Source of the DNA: Bacteroidales bacterium | Lineage (GTDB): Bacteria > Bacteroidota > Bacteroidia > Bacteroidales > UBA932 | NCBI GenBank assembly: GCA_024402135.1 | Contig: JAKSJN010000005.1 | Coordinates: forward strand, 1 to 64,000 | Reading direction: 5' to 3' | DNA: 64,000 bases | Shown: one piece after another, positions 7,773 to 14,903 of the stretch | How the letters are laid out: each line of letters begins with the position of its first letter | Numbering within the stretch: position 1 is the stretch's first letter | Made by a program: the position numbers and the translations under genes | Notes under the pieces: model-generated | Database searches by the model: none | What the model was told of the DNA's origin: nothing | Seen by the model: only the letters and a program-made list of their open reading frames with translations

Positions 7773-7920
7773 CCCTTTGACTTACATGAAAAGCCCAGAA
7801 ACCTAAGCCGCCCGTTGCGAAACGAGCCCTGTTTCTTTTTGCACTATTGCCTCTAGCGTAAGCATCCGAGTAAGCATTCGTAAGCATCCGACGAAGTACG
7901 TGTGACTTATCATAACACCG

Positions 7921-7955
7921 AAGTGGCAGCAACTATCGAGAGTTTGCTGCCACTT
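7921..7955. terminator. Perfect 12-bp hairpin
   Basis: Arms 7921-7932 and 7944-7955 (AAGTGGCAGCAA and its complement), 11-nt loop. Resembles the hairpin at 5265-5302 in its GGCAGCAA core. T-run short on both sides. Confidence 0.5.
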
Positions 7956-7999
7956 TCATCTAGAGACTGTCATTGACCGTCATTCGCTGTCATTGACTG

Positions 8000-8138
8000 T
8001 TACTTTGCCGTCACCGGGTGCCAGTTCTCCGGAAGTAGCATGGTGATGCCCTTTCCGGAGGGAAGACGTCTTACTGTGTCCTCGAACCACGACCTAATTT
8101 CACTATCGTGAGCCTTGCAGTAGGCGAACGATGATTTA
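8000..8138 (-). pseudogene. Remnant of an IS66-type transposase C-terminus
   Basis: The minus strand reads about 45 codons including FAYCKAHDSEIRSWFEDTV, RRLP, then LLPENWHPVTAK and a stop. A CK..(H)...-YL/WF-..VL.RLP...LLP.NW pattern is characteristic of the IS66 transposase C-terminal domain; the match is from memory. The frame is closed by a stop at its upstream end, so nothing else of the element remains. The last 10 codons (ENWxxVTAK) also appear after the Rpn genes at about 4961-4996 and 11293-11330. Confidence 0.5.
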
Positions 8139-8152
8139 CATCATCATATTGA

Positions 8153-8935
8153 CTATTTCTGAGTCAGAAATGATGGTGTTTGTTCAAAATTGTTCCTATA
8201 TTTGCTGTGATGTTTGACTCGTTCAGGCAGCGGGGCCGTCGTCGGCCGGTAAAGGGTTACAGTTTCTGTAACTCTTTTCATTTTAAGACTTTCATGCCTA
8301 GTTCCTTTCCATCTGATACATAGATATTCTTCCTGATTATATCGAATGCAGGGTTTGGTGAGTCCGGCCTGAGGATGTGACATGCGCTCTGATGACACCC
8401 AATAGGTGCCTGTCTCCCTCAGCGTATTGTAACTCTGTGAAAGGGTCTTATCTTCTTCTTTCCCACGTCGCTCCAACATAGCTTCAATATAAGCCCCTAC
8501 TCCGGTGTTTTTGTCATCCACATAGAATACGGCACGCTCCAACAAGAAAGCAAGAGACTGTGAGTAAATATCACCAAGTTTACCATATTTACGAATGTAT
8601 TCATCTTTCAAGACAGCGCTGCTAACAATAACATAGGCGTCATTTGTTCCGAGTATGCGGTCCAACTCTTGATAGAACAGTTTCCTGGCATCCGCATCCT
8701 GGAGTATGGCAAACGCATTCTTATGGCGCCTTATTTCATGAGAATGCAGAATGATGCCTTTGTCGTTCCATATTTTCAGTTTCAAATCCTTCATTTCTTT
8801 CTCAAGGTTACGAGCCTGGTCACGGGATACGATGATTCCGCAGAGCGTAAAGATAGGAAAGTTAGCATCGTACTTTGATAGGCACTGATCACCGCACTCA
8901 TCCGCAAACAGAAAGTATTTCTTTTTCTTCACCAT
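8153..8935 (-). CDS. DUF3800 domain protein with a frameshifted C-terminus (probable pseudogene)
   Basis: 260 aa as an open frame. The first 185 residues fit the DUF3800 family: FADECGDQ near residue 9 (acidic motif at the start of an RNase H-like fold), FTLCGIIVS, HSHEIR and a family-like FYxxLDRIL region. After about residue 185 (MSHPQAGLTK) the frame yields basic, low-quality sequence. In the neighbouring frame the same DNA reads NPAFDIIRKNIYVSD then GKELGMKVLK and a stop at 8278, as DUF3800 proteins usually end; the conserved (G)LQxADL segment that should precede it is missing. A terminator begins right after 8278. I infer an internal deletion with frameshift. Function of the family is unknown; it is frequent in mobile and defence-rich regions. 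Confidence 0.7.
   Translation of the reverse strand: MVKKKKYFLFADECGDQCLSKYDANFPIFTLCGIIVSRDQARNLEKEMKDLKLKIWNDKGIILHSHEIRRHKNAFAILQDADARKLFYQELDRILGTNDAYVIVSSAVLKDEYIRKYGKLGDIYSQSLAFLLERAVFYVDDKNTGVGAYIEAMLERRGKEEDKTLSQSYNTLRETGTYWVSSERMSHPQAGLTKPCIRYNQEEYLCIRWKGTRHESLKMKRVTETVTLYRPTTAPLPERVKHHSKYRNNFEQTPSFLTQK
8251..8277 (-). terminator. Hairpin directly after the original DUF3800 stop
   Basis: 12-bp stem with one G-U pair and a 3-nt loop (arms 8251-8262 and 8266-8277). It lies inside the extended open frame but right after the stop codon of the alternative frame, supporting the frameshift interpretation. Confidence 0.6.
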
Positions 8936-9007
8936 ATAGCTTGTTTCATTAATATAACTGCGTAAACCTGCGAGCTGTTTCTCATCTTTCTTTTTATTGA
9001 TTAACCT

Positions 9008-9030
9008 TTATGGGGCGATTATCCCCATAA
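9008..9030. repeat. Perfect inverted repeat TTATGGGG / CCCCATAA
   Basis: 8-bp arms with a 7-nt spacer, 70 bp upstream of the DUF3800 start on the minus strand. Could be an operator or a structured leader element. Confidence 0.5.
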
Positions 9031-9073
9031 TGAATTCGCCGCAACTATGTTCATATTAATGCTGGTAAGTTGA

Positions 9074-9273
9074 GAACAACTATCCGTTTAACCCAATGAA
9101 ACACGTTTAACGAAATAAAACGCCGCTGGAGGACACTGAGAGTGCTTTTTGCTAATGACTCTTTCGGGGAATAATTGCAGAAATCAGACGCGGAAAGTCC
9201 GATATCTCGCGTTCTGCTACGAACTCTCCTCATACTGTAGCGTAAACCCGCGCCACCCGACGAATCTGCTACG
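9074..9273. repeat. Repeat B, copy 2 (200 bp, runs into cluster 5)
   Basis: Gap-free match to 6285-6484 with few substitutions. Confidence 0.85.
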
Positions 9274-9297
9274 CCAACGCGGACAAACGTAGCGGAA
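9215..9297. repeat. 52-bp-period repeat cluster 5 (two units)
   Basis: Units at 9215-9245 (ends CGTAA instead of CGGAA) and 9267-9297. The downstream flank matches that of clusters 2 and 4 for about 40 bp, then diverges. Confidence 0.85.
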
Positions 9298-9412
9298 CCC
9301 TTTGACTTATATGAAAAGCCCCGAAACCGAAGCCGGCCCTTCGCATGAAACGATGCGCGGGGGACATACCCTCCACGTCACTTGCTATTGTCAGGATTGC
9401 CTCCACATGACC

Positions 9413-9443
9413 TTTGTAATCAAAGACGAAATACCTATCTTTA
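9413..9443 (+). promoter_or_regulatory. Promoter of the hairpin RNA / rhuM
   Basis: TTTG (9413-9416), 19-nt spacer, TATCTTTA (9436-9443). The predicted start is near 9450, exactly where the hairpin begins. Confidence 0.7.
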
Positions 9444-9450
9444 CATCATA

Positions 9451-9508
9451 AGCAAGCAAGATATGACTTTCTACGTGCCCCGCACGTGTGGAGTCTGTCT
9501 TGCTTTTT
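9451..9508 (+). ncRNA. Candidate small hairpin RNA upstream of rhuM
   Basis: Between the promoter and the rhuM start codon the sequence folds into one long stem: 9454-9465 pairs with 9496-9505, continuing inward to a tight apical helix ACGTGC/GCACGT (9473-9478 with 9482-9487) closed by CCC. Several pairs are G-U, which keep pairing in RNA but not in DNA. The stem ends in TTTTT (9504-9508), so promoter, hairpin and intrinsic terminator form a self-contained transcription unit of about 58 nt. It may be a free small RNA or an attenuator for rhuM. I do not recognise it as a known RNA family. Confidence 0.6.
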
Positions 9509-9535
9509 AGTTTAATGATCTTAATACTGTTAAAG

Positions 9536-10288
9536 ATGGAGAACACTGGAATTGGAGAGACTGGAAGAGGAGCAATTGTCCTCTATCAGACGGCTGACGG
9601 CAAGACCAGCCTTGATGTAAAACTTGAAAATGAGACGGTGTGGCTGTCACAGGCGCAGATGGCGAATTTGTTTGAAAAAGATCAGTCTGTGATTGCACGT
9701 CATATTAAGAACGCGCTTGCAGAGGGAGAGATGGGGGAGAGTAATATGCAGATTTTGCATAATAGTCTTTCAAAGTACAGACCGACGACAGTGTATAATC
9801 TTGATGTCATAATAAGTGTAGGATACCGAGTGCATAGTCAGAGGGGCGTTCAGTTTCGCCGTTGGGCTAATACCGTCCTCAAGGACTATATCGTCAAAGG
9901 CTATGCAATCCGCAATGTCCTGTTGGAAGAACGTTATTATGAACTGCGCTCGCTCGTGGACACTATGGGCAAGGCGATGCAATACCTCGATACCGGCTAC
10001 TCTGATCAGATCAAATCAATATTTGATGTCGTAAAAGATTACACCTACGCACTCGATACTCTTGACAGCTATGATTATCAGACGCTTGAAATTGCGTTCA
10101 CGTCGGGTCAAGAAAAGATTCTTCCTCCCTTATCCTCAAATAATGTAAAATACAATCGTACATATTTTATAACACGATTTGTCGATTTCTTACTTGAAGA
10201 TATGTTTTCTTGCCGGACCTTGCGTCCATGTGTAACCATCAAATCAAGCATGCGCTATGGCAAGAAAATATCGTCCTATCGTCTATGA
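9536..10288 (+). pseudogene. rhuM: RhuM family protein, 3' end replaced by an Rpn element
   Basis: Starts at ATG 9536 (an upstream in-frame GTG at 9488 lies in the hairpin). The first 195 codons are RhuM-like: an IVLYQTADGK strand, an HTH-type segment WLSQAQMANLFEKDQSVIARH, then YNLDVIISVGYRVHSQRG, FRRWA and YIVKGYAIR. RhuM-type proteins carry this N-terminal DNA-binding-like region and often a Fic/Doc-like C-terminal domain. At 10121/10122 the sequence switches abruptly into the duplicated Rpn segment, whose leader is read out of context for about 55 codons until a stop at 10288, inside the Rpn gene. The C-terminal domain is therefore missing. Truncation by insertion is the simplest reading; an assembly join at a repeat is the alternative. 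Confidence 0.75.
10178..10208 (+). promoter_or_regulatory. Promoter of the fourth Rpn gene
   Basis: Identical to 3869-3899: TTTG, 19-nt spacer, TATGTTTT. Now embedded in the broken rhuM frame. Confidence 0.65.
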
Positions 10289-11279
10289 CGAGAATCAGAG
10301 ATTCATCTACCCGACCTCGGACTGGGGTTTCAAGCACATCTTCGGAACAGAGAAGAACAAGGACATACTTCTCGGCGTTCTTCAAAGGCTGCTGCCCGAA
10401 CTGAACATTGAGAGCATCGAGTATCTTCCTCGTGACATAACCATTCCTGTGGGAAACATGAAGGATACAAGATTCGATGTGTTCTGTCGGCTCCAGGATG
10501 GCAGCAACGTCGTAGTCGAGATGCAGAACTACGCAGACAAATCCTTCCTGGATCGGTCGCTCGTCTACTCCGCCTCCGCGATTCTCGAACATCACGTGAA
10601 CTCGAAACTGAAGAACAAGAGATACAAGATAAGCCGGACGATCTTTCTGGCCTTCCTTGGTGATCCGCTGTTCAGGGATGTGGACAGGACACCGGTTCGA
10701 CTGTCGCTTTGCGATATCGACGAAGTGACCACTATCGTCAGGAATGACAAGCTGTTGCAAATCTTTGTTGAATTGCCTAAATTCGCCGGAAGCCTTGATC
10801 AGGTGGACGAGAACACACCGTTCGTGGAGAAACTGGCGCATGTCATGATGGAGATGGCGGATTGCCGGAGCATGCCGGACAACCTTGGCGACCCGATTCT
10901 CGAAGACGTATTCAAGGCTGCGGACAGATTGCAAATGAGTATGGAAGAGAAAGAGAACTACATGATGTCGGTGCTCGGCGAGTTTGAGTACTACGCCAAC
11001 ATTGAAGAGGCTCGCGAGGCCGCCCGAGAGGAAGGCCTTGAAGAGGGCCGCGAGAAAGGCCTTGAAGAGGGACGTGAGAAAGGTCTTGAAGAGGGACGTG
11101 AGAAAGGTCTTGAAGAAGGCCGCGAGAAAGGTCTTGAAGAGGGGCGTGAGAAAGGCTTGGAAGAAGGATTCGATCTGTCAAGGCGTGAAGTGGCCAGGAA
11201 TATGAAGGCCGAAGGGTTTGCGCTTGACATCATCGCGAAATGTACAAATCTCGACCTGGAAATCGTGAAAACTCTCTGA
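10257..11279 (+). CDS. Rpn family recombination-promoting nuclease / PD-(D/E)XK protein (copy 4)
   Basis: 340 aa; the first 258 residues are the same as those of 3948-4946, with D74 and E88-x-Q90 intact. The helical tract has one more 8-residue EEGREKGL unit, and its first unit differs at the DNA level (a Lys replaces the Gln of copy 1), so the tract has changed since duplication. The last 45 residues are again identical. It starts 135 bp after the breakpoint in rhuM with its own promoter and is followed by the IS66-like scar and repeat cluster 6. Confidence 0.85.
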   Translation: MARKYRPIVYDENQRFIYPTSDWGFKHIFGTEKNKDILLGVLQRLLPELNIESIEYLPRDITIPVGNMKDTRFDVFCRLQDGSNVVVEMQNYADKSFLDRSLVYSASAILEHHVNSKLKNKRYKISRTIFLAFLGDPLFRDVDRTPVRLSLCDIDEVTTIVRNDKLLQIFVELPKFAGSLDQVDENTPFVEKLAHVMMEMADCRSMPDNLGDPILEDVFKAADRLQMSMEEKENYMMSVLGEFEYYANIEEAREAAREEGLEEGREKGLEEGREKGLEEGREKGLEEGREKGLEEGREKGLEEGFDLSRREVARNMKAEGFALDIIAKCTNLDLEIVKTL

Positions 11280-11354
11280 CGCCCCCATTGATGGTTACTT
11301 TGCCGTCACTGGCTGCCAGTTCCCCGACATCACAGCCCTTTCATTCTCGCCTTC

Positions 11355-11489
11355 TGCTTCGAACTCTCTTCGTAGTGTAGCGGGAACCCACTGCTACCGA
11401 CGAATCTGCTACGACATGGGCGACAAACGTAGCGGAAAACGGTGACTCACTTGGTATTTGCTACGACTTCATTGATATTCGTAGCGGAA
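11355..11489. repeat. 52-bp-period repeat cluster 6 (three units)
   Basis: Units at 11355-11385 (TGCTTCG variant), 11407-11437 and 11459-11489, each exactly 52 bp from the next. The only cluster with three units and the last before the core genome resumes with agcS at 11512. Confidence 0.85.
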
Positions 11490-11511
11490 AGGGCCTTGGC
11501 CTGACTCTCCT

Positions 11512-12948
11512 TTAGTTCCAGAGAGAGATGCCGGTTTGTTCCTTGGCGTCGAGGGATGTCTTGTGGAAGGCAGGTTGCTTGCCGGAAGACAGCTGGGCGA
11601 CGTAGTCCTTGAGCAGCATAAAGGCGCGACGGCTGAGCGGCACGATTGCGATAAGGTTGCAAAGCGTCAGCAGTCCCATCATGATGTCGATGATCGTCCA
11701 GGCGGTCGAGAGGCTGACGAGCGAACCGAGGAATACCATGACGCAGACGAATACGCGATATGCGGTCATGAGCCATTTCTTTCCGGACATGAAGCGGATG
11801 TTTGCCTCGCCGTAGTAGGTATTGCCGAGCACTGAACTGAACGCGAAGAAAAGGATCGCAAGGGTCACGAAGAGCACGGCAGCGCCGCCGACCTCATTCT
11901 GGAGCGCACCCTGGGTCAGGTTGATGCCGTCAAGAGTTCCGTCAAGAGGTGCGCCGCTGACGAGGATGATGAATGCTGTACATGAGCATACGACGAGGGT
12001 GTCAACGAATACGCCGAGAGCCTGGACGAGTCCCTGTTCTACAGGATGATTGACGTCAGCTACGGCTGCCGCGTTAGGAGCCGAGCCTTCTCCTGCCTCG
12101 TTGCTGAACAGACCGCGACGGAAGCCCTGCATCACGGCAGCACCTATGCCGCCACCGACAGCCTGCTCCCAGCCGAATGCGCTTCGGAAGATGAGCGCGA
12201 GGACGTCAGGAATCTTTGTAAAGTTCGTGACAACGACGAAGATCGCGAGCAGCAGGTAACCGACAGCCATTATCGGAACGATCACCGAGCTGACTCTTGA
12301 GATGCTGCGGATACCGCCGAAGATGATCAGACAGGTAAGCGCGGCAAGAGCGATTCCACTGACAATCGGCTTGAATCCGAATGAATTCTCGAGGGCTGAG
12401 CAGATGGTATTGGTCTGCATCATCGAGTTTGCAAGACCGAAAGTCAGGGTTATGAGTACTGCGAAGATGATTCCCATCCAGCGCTTTCCGAGACCGAACT
12501 GCATATAGTACGCAGGTCCGCCGACAAAGGAATCCTTACCTTTTATCTTATAGAGCTGCGCCAGGGTCGACTCGACAAATGATGTCGCGGCTCCGAACAG
12601 AGCCATTACCCACATCCAGAATACGGCGCCGGGACCGCCGACGACGATAGCTGAAGCGACACCGGCAAGGTTACCTGTACCGACGCGTGAAGCGAGCGAG
12701 ACCGCGAATGCCTGGAACGAGGAGATGCTTTTCTTTTCCTTGCCTTTCCCGGCCTGAGCATTCTCCGAAGCTTTTTCCTTTGCAGCCCTGTTGGCCTCGC
12801 CGCCAAAGAGCAGCTTGCACATCTGCGGGAACAGACGGAACTGGACAAAGCCGCTACGGATTGAGAAATACAGCGCACATGCAGCCAGAAGGCCGACCAG
12901 AAGATAACCCCAGAGGAAATCGTTGAATGTCTCTAATAACCTGAACAT
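11512..12948 (-). CDS. agcS: Sodium:alanine/glycine symporter (AgcS family)
   Basis: 478 aa with about ten hydrophobic membrane segments. GGPGAVFWMWVMALFG near residue 105 is the signature of the alanine or glycine:cation symporter family, and SNEAGEGSAPNAAA is another conserved stretch. It would import alanine or glycine with Na+ across the inner membrane. It starts 30 nt after the stop of the M20 deacylase gene, so it is likely the last gene of the arginine operon, although its substrate has no direct place in that pathway. Gene end lies 22 bp from repeat cluster 6, marking the border of the accessory island. Confidence 0.85.
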   Translation of the reverse strand: MFRLLETFNDFLWGYLLVGLLAACALYFSIRSGFVQFRLFPQMCKLLFGGEANRAAKEKASENAQAGKGKEKKSISSFQAFAVSLASRVGTGNLAGVASAIVVGGPGAVFWMWVMALFGAATSFVESTLAQLYKIKGKDSFVGGPAYYMQFGLGKRWMGIIFAVLITLTFGLANSMMQTNTICSALENSFGFKPIVSGIALAALTCLIIFGGIRSISRVSSVIVPIMAVGYLLLAIFVVVTNFTKIPDVLALIFRSAFGWEQAVGGGIGAAVMQGFRRGLFSNEAGEGSAPNAAAVADVNHPVEQGLVQALGVFVDTLVVCSCTAFIILVSGAPLDGTLDGINLTQGALQNEVGGAAVLFVTLAILFFAFSSVLGNTYYGEANIRFMSGKKWLMTAYRVFVCVMVFLGSLVSLSTAWTIIDIMMGLLTLCNLIAIVPLSRRAFMLLKDYVAQLSSGKQPAFHKTSLDAKEQTGISLWN

Positions 12949-12978
12949 ATCGGTAAAGGTAATGAAAAAGTCCCAAAA

Positions 12979-14103
12979 CTAATCCGAGATGACCTCGGCT
13001 AGACACTTGATGAAATCGATGTAGCCGTTGACGCCGCGACGCAGCTCATTGACGGTGATAAACTCATCCTTATGGTGCGAACGGCGCGAATCGCCGGGAC
13101 CCATCTTGACGGCCTCGCAATAGATACGTACCCAGTCTGAAGTGGTCGGAGAAGAAAACTGCTCAAGTCCGAGAAGACCGATAACAGCCATCAGCAGCGA
13201 AGACTTAGGAGTCGCAGAAGAACGATTCTTGAGATTGCGCGCAGTCAGCTTGCTCTCGCACATAGCCTGGAGCTCCTCAAGCAGCTCAGGATTTGAATAC
13301 TGCTCGGTAGGGCGTATGTCGACCACGAACGAACAGGTTCCGGGAATGACATTATGAGCGCTGCCCGCATTGATCTGGGTGACATTCATCTTCACCTCAC
13401 CCATGGTAGGGGAGACACGCTCGAACTTATGGGCACGCAGCTTCGCAATGTCGTCCATCGCGATGTAAAGCGCATTCCGACCCTCCTCTGCACGCGCAGC
13501 ATGGCAGGTCACACCCTCTGCAACACCATCCAGAACAAGAAGACCACGCTCCGAAGTCGCTGGCTTCATTCCTGTAGGTTCACCGACGATAGCCCAGGTA
13601 GGATTGACGTTCTTTGGATGGATAAGTGCCATTCCACCATTGCCGGAACGCTCCTCCTCGGAAGAAATCACCACTTCGATATTGAAAGGAAAACTCTCGT
13701 CAAGCAAAGCGCGGTAAGCTGCAATCATGCTGACAACACAGCCGCCATCATCATTGCTGCCAAGTCCCGCGATGATATCATCGTGCGAATCAGCATCGAC
13801 GGTGGACAGGTCAAAAGCCGCGGCGACGTCAGCAGCCGCAGGCTGATAAGGGTCGAAAGAATAACCGTCGGCGGGACTGACAGTGTCGCAATGGGCGCAG
13901 AGCATGAGAGTCTGGCGCTCTGGATCATGGTCGGGTCGACGGATGATAAGGCTGTTCGCGATACGCTCGTACTGCAGCCCCTTTGAATCGAGGAATCCGG
14001 CAATATGCGAACATACCTTCTCCTCCTCGAAGGTAGGGGAAGGTATGGCAATCATCTCGCGAAGGAGAGCAACGGACTCACTTAAAAGGTTCTCTATGTC
14101 CAT
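12979..14103 (-). CDS. M20 family N-acylornithine deacylase (ArgE-like)
   Basis: 374 aa. M20 metallopeptidase motifs: LMLCAHCDT (first zinc His), GSNDDGG (bridging Asp), ISSEEERSGNGG (catalytic and metal Glu pair), GEPTGM, and a C-terminal SHHKDEF with the last metal His. Place in the cluster, immediately after argB (2-nt gap), and the succinyl-type carbamoyltransferase upstream indicate removal of the N-acyl (probably succinyl) group from ornithine or citrulline. Citrulline is the likelier substrate, because carbamoylation here occurs on the acylated compound. Resembles ArgE/DapE; exact acyl specificity is inferred from context. Confidence 0.75.
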   Translation of the reverse strand: MDIENLLSESVALLREMIAIPSPTFEEEKVCSHIAGFLDSKGLQYERIANSLIIRRPDHDPERQTLMLCAHCDTVSPADGYSFDPYQPAAADVAAAFDLSTVDADSHDDIIAGLGSNDDGGCVVSMIAAYRALLDESFPFNIEVVISSEEERSGNGGMALIHPKNVNPTWAIVGEPTGMKPATSERGLLVLDGVAEGVTCHAARAEEGRNALYIAMDDIAKLRAHKFERVSPTMGEVKMNVTQINAGSAHNVIPGTCSFVVDIRPTEQYSNPELLEELQAMCESKLTARNLKNRSSATPKSSLLMAVIGLLGLEQFSSPTTSDWVRIYCEAVKMGPGDSRRSHHKDEFITVNELRRGVNGYIDFIKCLAEVISD

Positions 14104-14105
14104 TT

Positions 14106-14891
14106 TTATCCTACGATATCGGTTTGAAGAGAAGTCAGGATATTCGCAGCATGCTTGATCACGACTCTCTTTACGCCGGCATTGATAGCCTTGAAAGCGT
14201 TCTCAAGCTTCGGCAGCATGCCTCCCGAGACGGTCCCGTCAGCCTTGAGGGCCGCGAAAGACTCAGGGTTGATCTCGGCGATGACGCTGTTGTCATCCTC
14301 TGGATCAGCAAGGACTCCGTTCTTCTCGAAGCAGTATATAAGCTCGGCAGGCGCAAGAGATGCGATCTCTGTAGCGACTGACTGAGCAACTGTATCTGCA
14401 TTGGTATTGAGCAGCTGGCCGTTGCCGTCATGGGTGATGGCACAGATGACAGGTACGATATCGGCGTCGATAAGTCTCATGAGCAGCTGACCGTCTACCT
14501 TGTCCACATCTCCCACGAAGCCGTAGTCAACAACCTCGCCGGCAGCCTCTGAGAAAACAGGAGGACGCTTGTGCGAACGGATGACGTCACCGTCGGCTCC
14601 GCTGAGACCGAGAGCGTTGCAGTTGTTCTTCTGGAGAAGGGCAACGACAGTCTTGTTGGTAAGGCCGGCATAGACCATGCTCACGATGCGGAGAGTATCG
14701 GCATCAGTCACGCGTCGTCCGCCGATCATGAGCGGCTGCATGCCAAGCTCCTTCTGCATCTTGCTGGCGATGGCGCCGCCTCCATGAACGAGCACCTTCG
14801 GACCAGGGATGGCTGCGAATTCAGCAGTGAAACGCTCCAGCATCTCCGGATTGTCGATGACGTTGCCGCCAATCTTGAATACCTTTATCAT
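14106..14891 (-). CDS. argB: N-acylglutamate kinase
   Basis: 261 aa, normal length for the amino-acid kinase fold. FKIGGNV at the N-terminus and VHGGGAIAS are the phosphate-binding loops; NTNADTVA is the ATP/acylglutamate region. Phosphorylates N-acetyl- or, in this pathway variant, N-succinylglutamate. Starts 12 nt after the argF' stop. I see no N-terminal extension of the arginine-inhibited ArgB type, so feedback inhibition is uncertain. Confidence 0.9.
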   Translation of the reverse strand: MIKVFKIGGNVIDNPEMLERFTAEFAAIPGPKVLVHGGGAIASKMQKELGMQPLMIGGRRVTDADTLRIVSMVYAGLTNKTVVALLQKNNCNALGLSGADGDVIRSHKRPPVFSEAAGEVVDYGFVGDVDKVDGQLLMRLIDADIVPVICAITHDGNGQLLNTNADTVAQSVATEIASLAPAELIYCFEKNGVLADPEDDNSVIAEINPESFAALKADGTVSGGMLPKLENAFKAINAGVKRVVIKHAANILTSLQTDIVG

Positions 14892-14903
14892 AGCTCGGGA
14901 AAA

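Larger units (their letters stand above)
7588..8152. other. Gene-free stretch: hairpins, repeat cluster 4, IS66 remnant
   Basis: Contains an inverted repeat just after the Rpn gene, two 31-bp units followed by a piece of repeat A, a perfect 12-bp terminator-like hairpin, and the tail of a decayed IS66-type transposase on the minus strand. Confidence 0.65.
8936..9535. other. Gene-free stretch: repeat B, repeat cluster 5, promoter and hairpin RNA
   Basis: Holds a perfect 8-bp inverted repeat (9008-9030), repeat B copy 2, two 31-bp units with part of the conserved right flank, and the promoter-hairpin module ahead of rhuM. No protein-coding frame is supported. Confidence 0.65.
10122..11307. repeat. 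1.19-kb duplicated segment carrying an Rpn gene, copy 2
   Basis: Offset of 6309 bp from 3813-4974 until the tandem-repeat tract, where it carries one extra 24-bp unit. Begins precisely at TTCCTCCC inside rhuM. Confidence 0.85.

Noticed and set aside
8197-8277. Plus-strand small RNA antisense to DUF3800 (-7 box TATATTTG, two hairpins)
   Set aside because: No -35-type element at proper spacing, and the hairpin is better explained as the DUF3800 terminator.
3689-11489. CRISPR array or integron attC sites
   Set aside because: Units are grouped in twos and threes, the fixed 21-nt spacers are themselves similar, there are no cas genes, and the arms do not match attC core sites.
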